Shown: positions 26,660-35,942 of the stretch, one piece after another | Numbering within the stretch: the first letter of the stretch is position 1 | Layout of the letters: every line of letters starts with the position of its first letter | Source of the DNA: Denitratimonas yunnanensis (SeqCode) | GTDB taxonomy: Bacteria; Pseudomonadota; Gammaproteobacteria; Xanthomonadales; Xanthomonadaceae | Assembly: GCA_026410415.1 (NCBI GenBank) | Contig: JAPMLR010000003.1 | Span: 124,001-188,000, forward strand | Reading direction: 5' to 3' | DNA length: 64,000 nt | The notes under the pieces: generated by a model | Told to the model about the DNA's origin: nothing | The model's input: the letters and a program-made list of their open reading frames with translations, nothing else | Database searches by the model: none | Program-made: the position numbers and the translations under genes

Positions 26660-27592
26660 CTACATGCTGCGTGCGATGCTGCCGTCCGGCGCTCCCTGCG
26701 ATTCGACATGGCGATTTGCCGCAGGGATGCGCTCCATGGAGAACGCATCGACAGCGGCCTGGAGGCAGGTCTCGACGGAGTGCTTGCCCGCCAATGCTTC
26801 CGCCGGCTGGCCCAGAAATCGCCAGGCTGCACGAAGTGCCGGCAACGGGTTGGAGGGATCCAGGGCGAGCGCCTGTTGCGATTTGCCAAGTTTGTGGCCG
26901 TGCGCATCGAGCGCCAGCGGGAGGTGCGCGTAACCGGGGTGGGGCAGGCCGAGTGCGGATTGCAGGAATATCTGGCGGGCGGTGGAATCGATCAGGTCGG
27001 CGCCACGCACGACCTCGGTGACCCCGGCGTCTCCATCGTCCACCACGACGGCGAGCTGGTAGGCGATGAGCCCGTCGGTGCGGCGCAACACCACATCGCC
27101 GACCTCGTGTGCGAGATTCTGTGTTTGCGGACCACGTATCGCATCGAGGAATGAGATCTCGCGATCGGGCACGCGCAGACGCAGCGCGGCAGGACCGTCG
27201 TTGCGCGCCGCGACGCAACGGCGATGCACCGCGCCGCCCAGTTCGCTGCGGCTGCATCGGCAGGAAAACAGCAGGCCGGCAGCCTCGAGCCGGGCGAGCG
27301 CGGCGCAGTAGGCGTCCTGGCGTCGGCTTTGCCAGACCACGTCGCCATCCCATTCCAGCCCGAAGCGGCGCAGCGCATCGAGTTGCATGTCGGCCGCGCC
27401 GGGAACCACGCGTGGCGTGTCGATGTCTTCCACCCGCATCCGCCATTCGCCACGCTGCGAGCGCGCCCGCAGGAAACTGCCGAGCGCGGCCACCAGCGAG
27501 CCGAAATGCAGCGGCCCGGTGGGCGAGGGCGCGAAGCGGCCACGGTAGGGCGGCGTGCGATGCTGCTTGAATTGACCTTCGGATGTCATCAT
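26660..27592 (-). CDS. gluQ: Glutamyl-Q tRNA(Asp) synthetase
   Basis: GluRS-like enzyme without the anticodon-binding domain. It attaches glutamate to queuosine in tRNA(Asp). It has 310 residues (E. coli GluQRS 308). Visible are [15 protein letters not shown] (HIGH-type motif), the RVEDIDTPR segment, a zinc site with [10 protein letters not shown] and a following Cys (RRCVAARN), and HKLGKSQ (KMSKS-type). The start is one of two adjacent ATGs at 27592/27589. It is divergent from htpX with 57 bases between, a short shared promoter region. Confidence 0.94.
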   Translation of the reverse strand: MMTSEGQFKQHRTPPYRGRFAPSPTGPLHFGSLVAALGSFLRARSQRGEWRMRVEDIDTPRVVPGAADMQLDALRRFGLEWDGDVVWQSRRQDAYCAALARLEAAGLLFSCRCSRSELGGAVHRRCVAARNDGPAALRLRVPDREISFLDAIRGPQTQNLAHEVGDVVLRRTDGLIAYQLAVVVDDGDAGVTEVVRGADLIDSTARQIFLQSALGLPHPGYAHLPLALDAHGHKLGKSQQALALDPSNPLPALRAAWRFLGQPAEALAGKHSVETCLQAAVDAFSMERIPAANRHVESQGAPDGSIARSM

Positions 27593-27649
27593 TTAGGTCC
27601 GGAACCCGAGAATGCGCCGCATCCGGCAACGCACTGGAGACAGCTTCCC

Positions 27650-28531
27650 ATGATATTCAGACGCATCGCCCTCTTTCTGGCCACCAACCTGGCCGTGATG
27701 ATCCTGCTCGGCATCGTGCTGAGCGTGCTGCAGCACGTGTTCGGGATTCAACTGGGCAACAACGGCACGCTGCTGGTGTTCGCCGCGATCTTCGGCTTCG
27801 GCGGCGCGATCATTTCGCTGCTGCTGTCCAAGACCATGGCCAAGCGCAGCACCGGTGCGCACGTGATCACCGCACCGCGCAACGAAGTGGAGCGCTGGCT
27901 GTTCGACACCGTGCAACGCCAGGCCCAGCAGTTGGGCATCAAAATGCCGGAAGTGGCGATCTACGATGCACCGGAAATCAACGCGTTCGCGACCGGCGCC
28001 AGCCGCAACAATTCGCTGGTGGCGGTGTCCACCGGCCTGTTGCGTTCGATGAGCCGGGACGAAGCCGAGGCCGTGCTCGGGCATGAAATGGCGCATGTGG
28101 CCAATGGCGACATGGTGACGATGGCGCTGATCCAGGGCGTGCTGAACACCTTCGTGATCTTCCTGGCGCGCGTGGTCGGACGTGTCATCGACGGCATGAT
28201 CAGCGGCAACCGCGATGATGGCCCGAGCTTCTTCTACTACATCATCGTGCTGGTGCTGGACATGGTGTTCGGTCTGTTCGCCTCGATGATCGCGATGGCC
28301 TTCAGCCGCTGGCGCGAGTTCCGTGCCGATGCCGGCGGCGCGCGTCTGGCCGGTCGCGAAAAGATGATTGCGGCACTGGAACGACTTGCACTCAACCAGG
28401 GCCAGAGCACGCTGCCCGACCAGATCCGCGCCTTCGGCATCGCTGGCGGCATCGGCCAGGGCATGCGCAAGCTGCTGATGACCCATCCGCCACTGACCGA
28501 ACGTATCCGCGCGCTGCGCGAATCCGCCTGA
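27650..28531 (+). CDS. htpX: Protease HtpX
   Basis: Inner-membrane zinc metalloprotease (M48) of membrane-protein quality control, working with FtsH in E. coli. It has 293 residues, identical to E. coli HtpX in length. Two N-terminal helices (about 5-30 and 40-60) precede the catalytic HEMAH at residues 145-149. Further hydrophobic segments follow (about 157-177 and 190-215), then the third ligand region [16 protein letters not shown] 27650 is used; the frame upstream overlaps gluQ. It is the second M48 gene in the window, unlike the truncated one at 1114-1608. Confidence 0.96.
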   Translation: MIFRRIALFLATNLAVMILLGIVLSVLQHVFGIQLGNNGTLLVFAAIFGFGGAIISLLLSKTMAKRSTGAHVITAPRNEVERWLFDTVQRQAQQLGIKMPEVAIYDAPEINAFATGASRNNSLVAVSTGLLRSMSRDEAEAVLGHEMAHVANGDMVTMALIQGVLNTFVIFLARVVGRVIDGMISGNRDDGPSFFYYIIVLVLDMVFGLFASMIAMAFSRWREFRADAGGARLAGREKMIAALERLALNQGQSTLPDQIRAFGIAGGIGQGMRKLLMTHPPLTERIRALRESA

Positions 28532-28592
28532 GATCGGGAAGGATCACGCTTCGGCCGCATCGTTACGGTGTGCGCCCGAGAGGGACGCGAAT

Positions 28593-29150
28593 TCAGCCCT
28601 CGCGTCGCCTCCATCGGTGCACCATCGCCGTCGCCAGCAGCGCGATGCCCAGTGCCAGCTGGCTGGCCGGGCTGGCCGCCGGCACCATGACCGGCGCCAG
28701 CGAGGCGGTGCCCAGCGTCGAGGCACGAACCAGAAGTGCGCGGTGGTGTGGGAGGATGGTCGTTGCCTCCTCCCAACCCGAGCCTTGGTGGAAATCGACG
28801 AATCCCGTATGCATGGGCGTTGACGCGGATTCATCGGCGCACAGGTAGCGCTCCGGATGGGCCGCCGGATCCCAGCGCACGCCGATGCAGCCATCGCCGG
28901 CACTGGCATCCAGGCTCAAGGCGCTGATGTCGTATTGGCAATACGTGCAGGCCTCGCCCAATGCGGCGCGACTGGCTGCCAGTTGTCCAAGCAGCGTGCC
29001 CGGCGCGTTGCCGGCACCATCGATTGCGTGCACTTCGATGGTGAATGAAAGGTCGATGCCTCCGGTCGAGGCCAGGCCGAGGCAAGCCGTGGTGCCGCTG
29101 CCGGCGGCAGAATTGCTTCGGCGGCATGTGGTGCGGACGGCGCGGATCAA
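28593..29150 (-). pseudogene. Decayed secreted protein with a C-terminal anchor-type sorting tail
   Basis: The frame reads a soluble domain (GIDLSFTIEVHAIDGAGNAP; IGVRWDPAAHPERYLCADES) and ends in VPAASPASQLALGIALLATA followed by MVHRWRRREG. That is a Pro/Ser motif, one membrane helix and an Arg cluster, the layout of IPTL/PEP-CTERM-type sorting signals. At the N-terminus there is no ATG (the best is TTG 29150), no signal peptide, and an in-frame stop shortly upstream. Another minus frame carries Ala/Thr-rich coding-like sequence to about 29265 and meets this one at a run of six G (29161-29166), consistent with a frameshift. I therefore call it a broken or 5'-deleted gene. No exosortase is in the window. 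Confidence 0.55.
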
Positions 29151-29355
29151 GCCGGTCGCCGCCCCCCGGGTCGGTCTGCGTCAGTGCGGAAATGGCCTTC
29201 GCGTTGGCGGCCGGCGGTGTGGATGCCTTCGCCACCGATTGCCTTGGCGTGCTGTCGCTGGCCAAGTGGCATGGCGCAGGCCCGCTCTACCGGCTGCGGC
29301 GGGCGAACGAAGTCAATGACTGTCGAGCAGGGGCTCGGCCGACTAGAATTCGGGG

Positions 29356-30153
29356 ATGAAGAAAAACAGTGGATGGGTACGAGTGGCAAGGATCATTCCG
29401 CCGCTGTTGGCAGGGGTGCTGACCGTGCCTGCGTTTGCCACGGAGGCGCCACGGGAAATCACGTGGCAGCAACTGCCCGAACCACCGCGTCAAGGCAATT
29501 TCGTCGGCGAGCCCGGCCTTCCGATCGATGCGATGAATGAGGGCTTTCTCAACGCCCATCCGGACGTTCGCTGGCGTCGGGAAGGATTGACGGATTACGA
29601 AAATCGGCACTATGCCCGCGCCATGAAGCATCTGTTGCGGGCAGCGAAATACGCCGACAAGCCTGCCCAGGCGATGATCGCCGAAATGCATTGGGAGGGC
29701 ATCGGCGTGCCGCAGGATCGCGCGTTGGGCTATGTCTGGATGGATCTGGCGGCCGAACGCATGTATCCCAATTTCCTGATCCTGCGCGAACGCTATTGGC
29801 ACGCGATGGACGAGGCGGAACGCAAAGATGCCATCGAGCGCGGCCAGGCGGTGTTTGCCCGGTACGCGGACGACGTCGCCAAGCCGAGGCTGGAAAGCGT
29901 GTTGCGGCACGAAGCGCGCAAGGTCACGGGAAGCCATCTGGGCTACGTCGGCACCATGACCGTTGTCCACAACACCGGCCCGCTCGCGGTGCCGGGAATG
30001 ACCCAGCGCGGTGACTCGTCCTACGCGAAGAAGTACTGGTCGCCGGAGCAGTATTGGCAGTCGCAGGACGCCACGTGGAAGGATCCCCCCAAGGGCAGTG
30101 TCGAAGTGGGGGAGTTGGAGGCGGCGCCGGAGCGCTTGCCACCCGACCACTGA
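29356..30153 (+). CDS. Exported Sel1-repeat-like protein
   Basis: A 265-residue protein with a signal peptide (residues 1 to about 29, cleavage near AFA). The central part has a Sel1-type helical repeat: HYARAMKHLLRAAKYADKPA then AQAMIAEMHWEGIGVPQDRA, followed by LGYVWMDLAAER. The C-terminal 80 residues carry no motif I know and end in a Glu/Pro-rich stretch. Sel1 repeats mediate protein contacts, often in the envelope. It is a single gene. An inverted repeat (CGAGAGGC at 30163 and GCCTCTCG at 30193) lies after its stop but lacks a T-run. Confidence 0.82.
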   Translation: MKKNSGWVRVARIIPPLLAGVLTVPAFATEAPREITWQQLPEPPRQGNFVGEPGLPIDAMNEGFLNAHPDVRWRREGLTDYENRHYARAMKHLLRAAKYADKPAQAMIAEMHWEGIGVPQDRALGYVWMDLAAERMYPNFLILRERYWHAMDEAERKDAIERGQAVFARYADDVAKPRLESVLRHEARKVTGSHLGYVGTMTVVHNTGPLAVPGMTQRGDSSYAKKYWSPEQYWQSQDATWKDPPKGSVEVGELEAAPERLPPDH

Positions 30154-30369
30154 GAACACACCCGAGAGGCCGGTCATCCGGTCTGTCAGGAAGCCTCTCG
30201 ACACGTCTCTCCGCATCATTCCAGCGGCTCTCGACAGAGGAATTGGTCAGGCTGGAATCGTGTTTTCCCCGGGCGGGTATCCAGTGACTTCAAGCCATTG
30301 GGTCAAAGACACCGGACTCCTGCCTCCGCCGGAGTGGCAACATCGGATCGGCGTGCGTTCCAGCTTTGC

Positions 30370-30894
30370 TTAAAGCCCCGTGCCCGGCCGGTTGAGCTTG
30401 GGGCAGGTCCCGACGTTGGTCTGGCTGATGCCGGTGACTTCCCACGTGCTTCCGCCGCCAGAGGTGCCCACGCGCAAATAATCGGTGACGGTCTTCAGGC
30501 CGCCCGAGCAGCTTTCGATGGTCATGGTGGATCCGACGGGGGCGTTGTCGCCGGGGTGGTCCGTCTGGCAGCCAGTCACGTCGCATTTCGTGGTCGCGGC
30601 CGTGTCGTCATCAGGAGGGCTGCCGCATGCCGTGGACGATGTCTGGATGTGGACATACTCCACGTCGGCATCGATCAATGCCCTGTTCAGCGCGAGCGCA
30701 GGGTTGCCCGGGCCGGACAGGGTGATGTCGTTCACATGGGCGACGGCTTCATCGAAACCCTCGCTGTCTGGAAAATAGATCCTTTCCGACGATGACGTCA
30801 GGCAATCCCTTCTGTCCTGATCTGGTGACGCATTCGCCCATCCGCAATGAAGAAGAACGAGGGTGGCGAGAAGCAAGGGAGCTTTGAATTCCAT
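30370..30894 (-). CDS. Small secreted Cys-rich protein, unknown
   Basis: A 174-residue protein with a clear signal peptide (residues 1-22, cleavage after ANA). The mature part is acidic and Thr/Ser-rich, with six cysteines (DCLTS, TACGS, TKCDV, TGCQT, ESCSG, GTCPK), enough for three disulfides. I do not recognise the family. The start is well supported by GGAGG ahead of ATG 30894. The 100 bases upstream are clearly more AT-rich than the neighbourhood, as for a promoter. It is a single gene, followed by 216 bases without a gene down to the Sel1 gene. Protein-protein or surface function is possible, but nothing shows it. Confidence 0.75.
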   Translation of the reverse strand: MEFKAPLLLATLVLLHCGWANASPDQDRRDCLTSSSERIYFPDSEGFDEAVAHVNDITLSGPGNPALALNRALIDADVEYVHIQTSSTACGSPPDDDTAATTKCDVTGCQTDHPGDNAPVGSTMTIESCSGGLKTVTDYLRVGTSGGGSTWEVTGISQTNVGTCPKLNRPGTGL

Positions 30895-31031
30895 GACTTT
30901 TCCTCCATCTTTTTACGGAGTTTTGATAATTCCAACGTTTGAATGGTACCCCCCTGTACAAGTATCAAATGGCTCCGACTCGTGTTCCCGGTTTGCCCGC
31001 GTGCCGGGGCTTTCATAGGTTGGATGCCGGG

Positions 31032-31520
31032 TTACATCGCGTTTTTCGCGATCTTCCCGTGCAGCTCATTGATCGTCATCAGCGCGGCGCTGCCGTAGTA
31101 GGTGTGCAGGTCCGCCACCATTTCGCCTTTCTCGATCACGGGGTCGGTGGCGACCAGACGACGTGCTTCCTCGATGTCGGATACGGCCAGCACGAAAATG
31201 CCGCGGCGACCTTCCACGCCATCCAGCGGACCAGCCAGGACAAGTTTCCCTTCTTTCGCCAGTCGGTTCATGTTGGCGAAATGACCCTGGAATATCGCGT
31301 TGCGTTCTTCGCCGGGCGGCAGTGGCGTGGGGCCGGTGCGCAAAATCGCGAGCACATAGCGGCGCATGCCGTAATCGTCAGCACCGAGGGAGCGGGCGAG
31401 GGCTTCGTCATGGCGGGAAGCAGTGGGCGCCTCGGCGACCGTGTCGGGAGTTTCAGCGCTGACGAAGGCGCACCAATGACACATCGCGATGGCAAGCACG
31501 GCGAGCAGGACGCGGGACAT
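31032..31520 (-). CDS. Exported YciI-like (YCII domain) protein
   Basis: A 162-residue protein. The signal peptide is residues 1 to about 22 (MSRVLLAVLAIAMCHWCAFV, cleavage near VSA). A YCII-type ferredoxin-like domain covers about 50-160: YVLAILRTGP, GHFANMNRLAKEGKLVLAGP, RRGIFVLAVSDIEEAR and DPVIEKGEMVADLHTYYGS. YCII domains are small dimeric alpha/beta barrels, usually cytoplasmic, so an exported copy is less common. The conserved His/Asp-type residues of the family (H of GHFANM) are kept. The start ATG 31520 is chosen for the signal peptide. It lies 53 bases after the kinase gene on the same strand. Confidence 0.82.
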   Translation of the reverse strand: MSRVLLAVLAIAMCHWCAFVSAETPDTVAEAPTASRHDEALARSLGADDYGMRRYVLAILRTGPTPLPPGEERNAIFQGHFANMNRLAKEGKLVLAGPLDGVEGRRGIFVLAVSDIEEARRLVATDPVIEKGEMVADLHTYYGSAALMTINELHGKIAKNAM

Positions 31521-31573
31521 GACACGATTCCTTGGTGGGGATGCCTGGCATCCTACGCCACGCCACCGTGCCG

Positions 31574-33976
31574 TCATCGGTGTTCAAGCGCTCGTTCCAA
31601 GGCCTGGAGGCGGGTACGGAAGGCATCCTGCTCCGGGCCGCTGCGGGGCAACCACTGATTCGCTTCCTCCAACGCCAATCGAGCCAGTTCGGCTTCACCG
31701 AGGCGCTGATGGCTTTCGGCCAGTGCCAGCGCTGCGCGCAGCGGAAGCGTGGGTGGCAGGGCGCGGATGTCCTCCCGGCCGAACGCTGCGAGTGGTTCGA
31801 GGGCATCGCTGGCACGATCCAGCGCCAGCAACAATTCGGCGCGGGTGACGCGCGCGGACTGCATCAGCGGGCTGGCCGATCCAGCATGGGTTTGCGCCAT
31901 GGCTTCGGCTTCGCCGGCGTATTCGAGCGCCTCGCCGTGGCGCTCGAGCCGATGCAGGGTGCGGGCGTAATTGCCGATCAGTGCAGCCGTTGCGGCGGAA
32001 GGGCCGAACAGGCTGCGGCGCAGCGCGAGCGCCTCGGCGAAGGCATGTTCGGCTGCCGCGAAATCGCCCTTGCGAAACTGTGCGGCAGCGAGGTTGTTGA
32101 GGGTATTCAGCGCATCGTTGCCGGTGTCCAGATCCAGCGTGCGCCAAAGCCGCATGGCTTCCTGCGACGCGGTGATGCCTTCGTCGATGCGGCCGGCCTG
32201 GACATACGCTGCACCGAGGTTGGTGTAGAGCACGGCAGTTTCGAAGTGATCGCGGCCGGAGCGTTGCAGGCGCTGCGACAGTGCGGTTTCCAGCGTGCCC
32301 AGTGCGGCAGCGGTGTCGCCGCGTTCTCGTTGCAGGCGTGCTTGCAGGGTACGCGAGGTGAGCAGCACGTCGATGTGACGCTCGGGATCGGCTTCCCAGA
32401 ACGCCTGTGCTTCATCCAGCAGACGCGTCGCCTCGTCGCGATCCCCCATGTTGTGGGCAGCTTCGGCCAGAGTGAAGCGCACGTCGGCGGCATTGACGGG
32501 GTCGGCGATGGTGTCCTCGTGCGTCAGCCAGCGCCGCAACAGCGGTGCGGCGGCGGCATAGTCGCCGATGTGGAAATGCAGTTCACCCAGGGCCTTGAGC
32601 ACCTCGGCATTGGTGCCCGGATCGGCGACGAAGCTCGCCTGGACACGAGCAGCGGCCTGGTCGAGCACCTGTTTGGCGGTGAGCGGCGAACCCTCGCGGG
32701 CCTGCTGGCTGGCATCGCGGAACATGTGTGCGAGATAGTCCCGCACTGCCTTGCTGCGCATCGCCTCGACCTGCGCAGTATCGCGTTCGCGTATGGCTTC
32801 CTGCCGCGCCAGCGCGATCGTGGTGAGTGTGCCGAGCAATCCCGCAAGCACCAGCATGGCGACACTTGCCGCCACCCAGTAGCGCCGCAGGAGGCGGCGC
32901 AGGCGATAGCCGAGCGCATCACCGCGTGCCTTCACCGGCGCGTGCGAAAGATGTCGACGCACATCGTCCGCCATGGCCTCGGCCGAGACGTAGCGTGCGA
33001 ACGGTTCCGGACGCAGCGCCTTGAGCACAATTGCATCAAGGTCGCCGCGCAACCTCTTTGCCGCAAGCCGCGACGCATGCTCGCTCGGTGGCGGCGGCGG
33101 TCCGGCCTGGGCGCGCTGCAGGAGTGCGACGGCGCCGGACAGCGACGCGGCCTCGCCCCAGGGCGAGCGATCGGTCAGGAGTTCGTGCAGCAGCAAACCC
33201 AGCGCATAGACGTCGGTCAGGGTGCTCTCTTCCTCGCCGGCCAGTTGTTCGGGGGCGGCGTAGCGGGGCGTCAGTCGCAGCTCGCGGGTTTCAGTGCCGT
33301 CATCGTCGATCAGCCGCGCGATGCCGAAATCCAGCAGCACCGGCTGGCCGTCGGCACGCACCAGGATGTTGTCCGGCTTGAGGTCGCGGTGCACGATCAG
33401 GTGACGGTGTGCGAACGCCACCGCATCGCAGACCTGCACGAACAGTGCGAGGCGCGCCTCGATCGGCAACCTGCGCTCGCGACAGTGCTGTATCAGTGGC
33501 ACTCCCTCGATGTATTCCATCACCATGTAAGGCGAACCATCCGGCTGGTTGCCGGCATCGATCAGGCGTGCGATGTTGGGGTGTTGCAGGCGCGCCAGCA
33601 TGCGCTGTTCGCGCAGCATGCGACCGGCATCGCCGCTGCCATGATGGCGCAGCAATTTCACTGCGACCTGTTGCTCGAACCGTCCGTCGGCGCGCTCGCC
33701 CAGCCACACTTCGCCCATTCCACCCCGGCCCACACGCCGCACCAGGCGCCATGGTCCGGTGTGGTGACCGCTATGGTCCGTGGCTGCCGGCAATGGGGCT
33801 TCGAGAAAACCCTCCGAAACGTCCACGGCCAGAAGCAGCTCGCGCACCTGGTCGCGTAGCGTGATGTCTTCACAGACAGACTCGAGGTAGGCAACCCGTT
33901 GATCCGGGGGAAGCTCCAGTGCTGCGTCGAGCAGGACTTCGATGCGTGCGAACTGTTCGGCTTCGGAGAGGGTCAT
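31574..33976 (-). CDS. Hanks-type Ser/Thr protein kinase with TPR sensor domain
   Basis: An 800-residue membrane kinase. The N-terminal cytoplasmic kinase domain has the glycine loop GRGGMGEVW (83-91), ATP-binding Lys107, HRDLKPDN with catalytic Asp198, DFG at 216-218 and APE at 241-243. One transmembrane helix follows at about 367-390. The 400-residue C-terminal half is TPR-rich (for example AVLYTNLGAAYVQAGRIDEG) and should be periplasmic. The start codon overlaps the stop of a sigma-factor gene by four bases. This sigma-kinase pairing matches the ECF43-type EcfP/PknT systems, in which the kinase phosphorylates and activates the sigma factor (known for Vibrio; inference here). Confidence 0.92.
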   Translation of the reverse strand: MTLSEAEQFARIEVLLDAALELPPDQRVAYLESVCEDITLRDQVRELLLAVDVSEGFLEAPLPAATDHSGHHTGPWRLVRRVGRGGMGEVWLGERADGRFEQQVAVKLLRHHGSGDAGRMLREQRMLARLQHPNIARLIDAGNQPDGSPYMVMEYIEGVPLIQHCRERRLPIEARLALFVQVCDAVAFAHRHLIVHRDLKPDNILVRADGQPVLLDFGIARLIDDDGTETRELRLTPRYAAPEQLAGEEESTLTDVYALGLLLHELLTDRSPWGEAASLSGAVALLQRAQAGPPPPPSEHASRLAAKRLRGDLDAIVLKALRPEPFARYVSAEAMADDVRRHLSHAPVKARGDALGYRLRRLLRRYWVAASVAMLVLAGLLGTLTTIALARQEAIRERDTAQVEAMRSKAVRDYLAHMFRDASQQAREGSPLTAKQVLDQAAARVQASFVADPGTNAEVLKALGELHFHIGDYAAAAPLLRRWLTHEDTIADPVNAADVRFTLAEAAHNMGDRDEATRLLDEAQAFWEADPERHIDVLLTSRTLQARLQRERGDTAAALGTLETALSQRLQRSGRDHFETAVLYTNLGAAYVQAGRIDEGITASQEAMRLWRTLDLDTGNDALNTLNNLAAAQFRKGDFAAAEHAFAEALALRRSLFGPSAATAALIGNYARTLHRLERHGEALEYAGEAEAMAQTHAGSASPLMQSARVTRAELLLALDRASDALEPLAAFGREDIRALPPTLPLRAALALAESHQRLGEAELARLALEEANQWLPRSGPEQDAFRTRLQALERALEHR

Positions 33977-34539
33977 GCGTCGCCTGGCGTGCTCGGTGTC
34001 TGTTCGCCCAGTTCGCGATAAAGCCAGGCGCGTGCTTTCACCCAGTCTCGCCGTACCGTGCGGTCGGTGACATTCAGCACATGCGCGGTTTCGGCTTCGT
34101 TGTAACCGGCAAAAAAACGGCACTCCACCACCTGGGCCAGACGTGGACTCAGCTGCGCCAGTCGATCCAGGGCGTCGTTCACCAGGAGGATCTGTTCATC
34201 GGCGGCATCATCCGGGGCATCGATGCTTTCGTCGAGGGAGAGTGGAACCTGACCACCGTTGCGTTTGGCCGCTCGTCGCATCTCGGCGTCACCCACCAGC
34301 ACCTGCCGCATCGCCAGTGCGGCCGTGGCGAGGAAGTGGCGTTCGTTGTGCCAGACCGATGCGCGTTGCAGTTTCAGCCATGCCTCGCTGATGAGGGCGG
34401 TGGTGCACAGCGTGGCGCCGGCACCGACACGGAAGCGCTCGCGTCGTGCGATGCGGCGAAGATCGGCATAAAAGATCTGTACCAAGGACTGCAGTGCGGG
34501 ATCGTCAGTTGCGCGGTGGGCGGGCAATGGCGTGTTCAT
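33973..34539 (-). CDS. ECF-type RNA polymerase sigma factor (kinase-linked, TIGR02999-like)
   Basis: A 188-residue sigma factor with regions 2 (about 15-85) and 4 (about 120-178). Region 2.2 reads LCTTALISEAWLKLQ: Thr46/Thr47 stand where ordinary ECF factors have acidic residues that bind core polymerase. In Vibrio EcfP such a site becomes active only after Thr phosphorylation by its partner kinase. The region 4 helix-turn-helix is NEAETAHVLNVTDRTVRRDW. No anti-sigma gene is present; the next gene, co-translated by ATGA overlap, is the transmembrane kinase. The start ATG 34539 is preferred over 34581 because MNTPLPAHR fits the family. Confidence 0.9.
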   Translation of the reverse strand: MNTPLPAHRATDDPALQSLVQIFYADLRRIARRERFRVGAGATLCTTALISEAWLKLQRASVWHNERHFLATAALAMRQVLVGDAEMRRAAKRNGGQVPLSLDESIDAPDDAADEQILLVNDALDRLAQLSPRLAQVVECRFFAGYNEAETAHVLNVTDRTVRRDWVKARAWLYRELGEQTPSTPGDA

Positions 34540-34733
34540 GGGTGAAGTCTGGCACAGGCAAGTGTCCGCCAGAACAGGCAATCCCTGCGTTGCTGCGGTG
34601 ATTCCGGGACACGAGGTTGCACTCGGAGGTGGAGGCCAGGTATTTCGAGCTTCAATGATGGGTGCAGTGCTTCGCGTTCTGGTGCGGATGCGGTTTCAGC
34701 AGGCACACGGCAGAGAAGGCCGGCCGCGGGGCG

Positions 34734-35921
34734 TCAGAACCACTCGGTCAGGGAAATCCCGAGACCGATGTACGTCGAGCGGTGGTTGTAGTCGATCAGG
34801 CTTTCGCCGTATCCGCTGAAGACCTGAATGTGGCCACGCAGGGGGCCGTCGAGGGGGAACCCCCAGTCCATCTGCAGCGAACCGTGTGAACGGTCGCCGC
34901 CGCGCAGCGAGTGGCGGGCGATGGTGGCGATTTCGTGCTGGCCAATCCGATAGACCAGCATTGCGTCGCCACGCCCGATGTAATCCTCGATATCGGGGTT
35001 GTTGTCATCCGAAGAACCTTCGGGAATGCGCCACCACGGACGAAGCACGAATGCCCAGTTGTCACGATCCAGCCCGATCGTGCCGATGATGCGGTTCCAA
35101 CTGCGCGACTCCGGATCGCCCTGTCCGTTGGATTGATGATTGATGCCGATGGCGGCCATGCGCCCGTTCCAGCCGGCGAGGTGGTAGCGGTTGCGGAAAA
35201 CGAGCATCAATTCGGGCTCGTAGTTGGTTTCGCGGAACGGGCGCGATTCACCGCTGTTGAACATTTGCCAGCGCGAGGTCTGGGTGTAGGCGCCCCAGAG
35301 ATCGCCGTTGTCGCCGAACAGGTTCTCCGCGATCTTGGTTTTGAAGCTCAGCTGGAATTTCCCTTCGAATGGTTGGGTGTGCCGCGGGTCGGTGATGGAG
35401 TTGTCGGGATTGGATGAATGAGGTTGCGGATTGGGGCGCGAGGCCCAGAACATCGGCAGTGCGTAGATCGGCTTGTAGGCGCGCAGATTGAAGACGCCGA
35501 ACTTGGAGTCCTTCGCCAGTTCCCAGCGGCTGTCCAGCAGGGACCCGCGGCCGGCATTGGCGAGGATGGACACCGCGTCATCCAGAGGCACGATTTCGCT
35601 GATGTCCGATGGCTCGCCGGGCGCAAACCATCGCCTCGGTCGGCGCTGCAGGCCGGAAGCCTCATCGATGGAGGGTTCTGTTGCAGTGGCCTCGACGGCC
35701 TGTCGGGCAGCCAGTGCCGCTGCCGCGGCGCGTGCGGCCTCGTCGGCGGCGTGAGTGTCTTCGGGGCGCAGCCGGTAGAAGGTGTCATAGCAGGCCAGTC
35801 GTTCGAGATCCGAAGCGATGCCGGCACAGTGTTCCGGTGAGTCTGGTGGCAGGGAACTCTGTGCCTGTGCCGTGGCGGCAAGCAGAGTCAGGGCGATGGA
35901 GAAGGCGAAGCGTATTGGCAT
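34734..35921 (-). CDS. pldA: Outer-membrane phospholipase A
   Basis: OMPLA, a 12-strand outer-membrane beta-barrel that hydrolyses misplaced phospholipids in the outer leaflet. It has 395 residues with signal peptide 1-20 (AQA). The catalytic triad spacing matches E. coli exactly: His262 and Ser264 in GINHQSNGQ, Asn276 in SRSWNR (E. coli 142, 144, 156). The protein ends in a hydrophobic strand with C-terminal Phe (SLTEWF), the barrel-assembly signal. Compared with E. coli there is an extra N-terminal region of about 100 residues, Ala/Glu-rich after ACYD, common in Xanthomonadales homologues. It lies 21 bases after the FNR gene on the same strand. Confidence 0.95.
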   Translation of the reverse strand: MPIRFAFSIALTLLAATAQAQSSLPPDSPEHCAGIASDLERLACYDTFYRLRPEDTHAADEAARAAAAALAARQAVEATATEPSIDEASGLQRRPRRWFAPGEPSDISEIVPLDDAVSILANAGRGSLLDSRWELAKDSKFGVFNLRAYKPIYALPMFWASRPNPQPHSSNPDNSITDPRHTQPFEGKFQLSFKTKIAENLFGDNGDLWGAYTQTSRWQMFNSGESRPFRETNYEPELMLVFRNRYHLAGWNGRMAAIGINHQSNGQGDPESRSWNRIIGTIGLDRDNWAFVLRPWWRIPEGSSDDNNPDIEDYIGRGDAMLVYRIGQHEIATIARHSLRGGDRSHGSLQMDWGFPLDGPLRGHIQVFSGYGESLIDYNHRSTYIGLGISLTEWF

Positions 35922-35942
35922 GTCGGGCGCGGTATCGGCGCG

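Noticed and set aside
30926..30970. TTGAT and ATCAA half-sites upstream of the Cys-rich gene, considered as an FNR box
   Set aside because: The halves are more than 30 bases apart, whereas FNR needs four.
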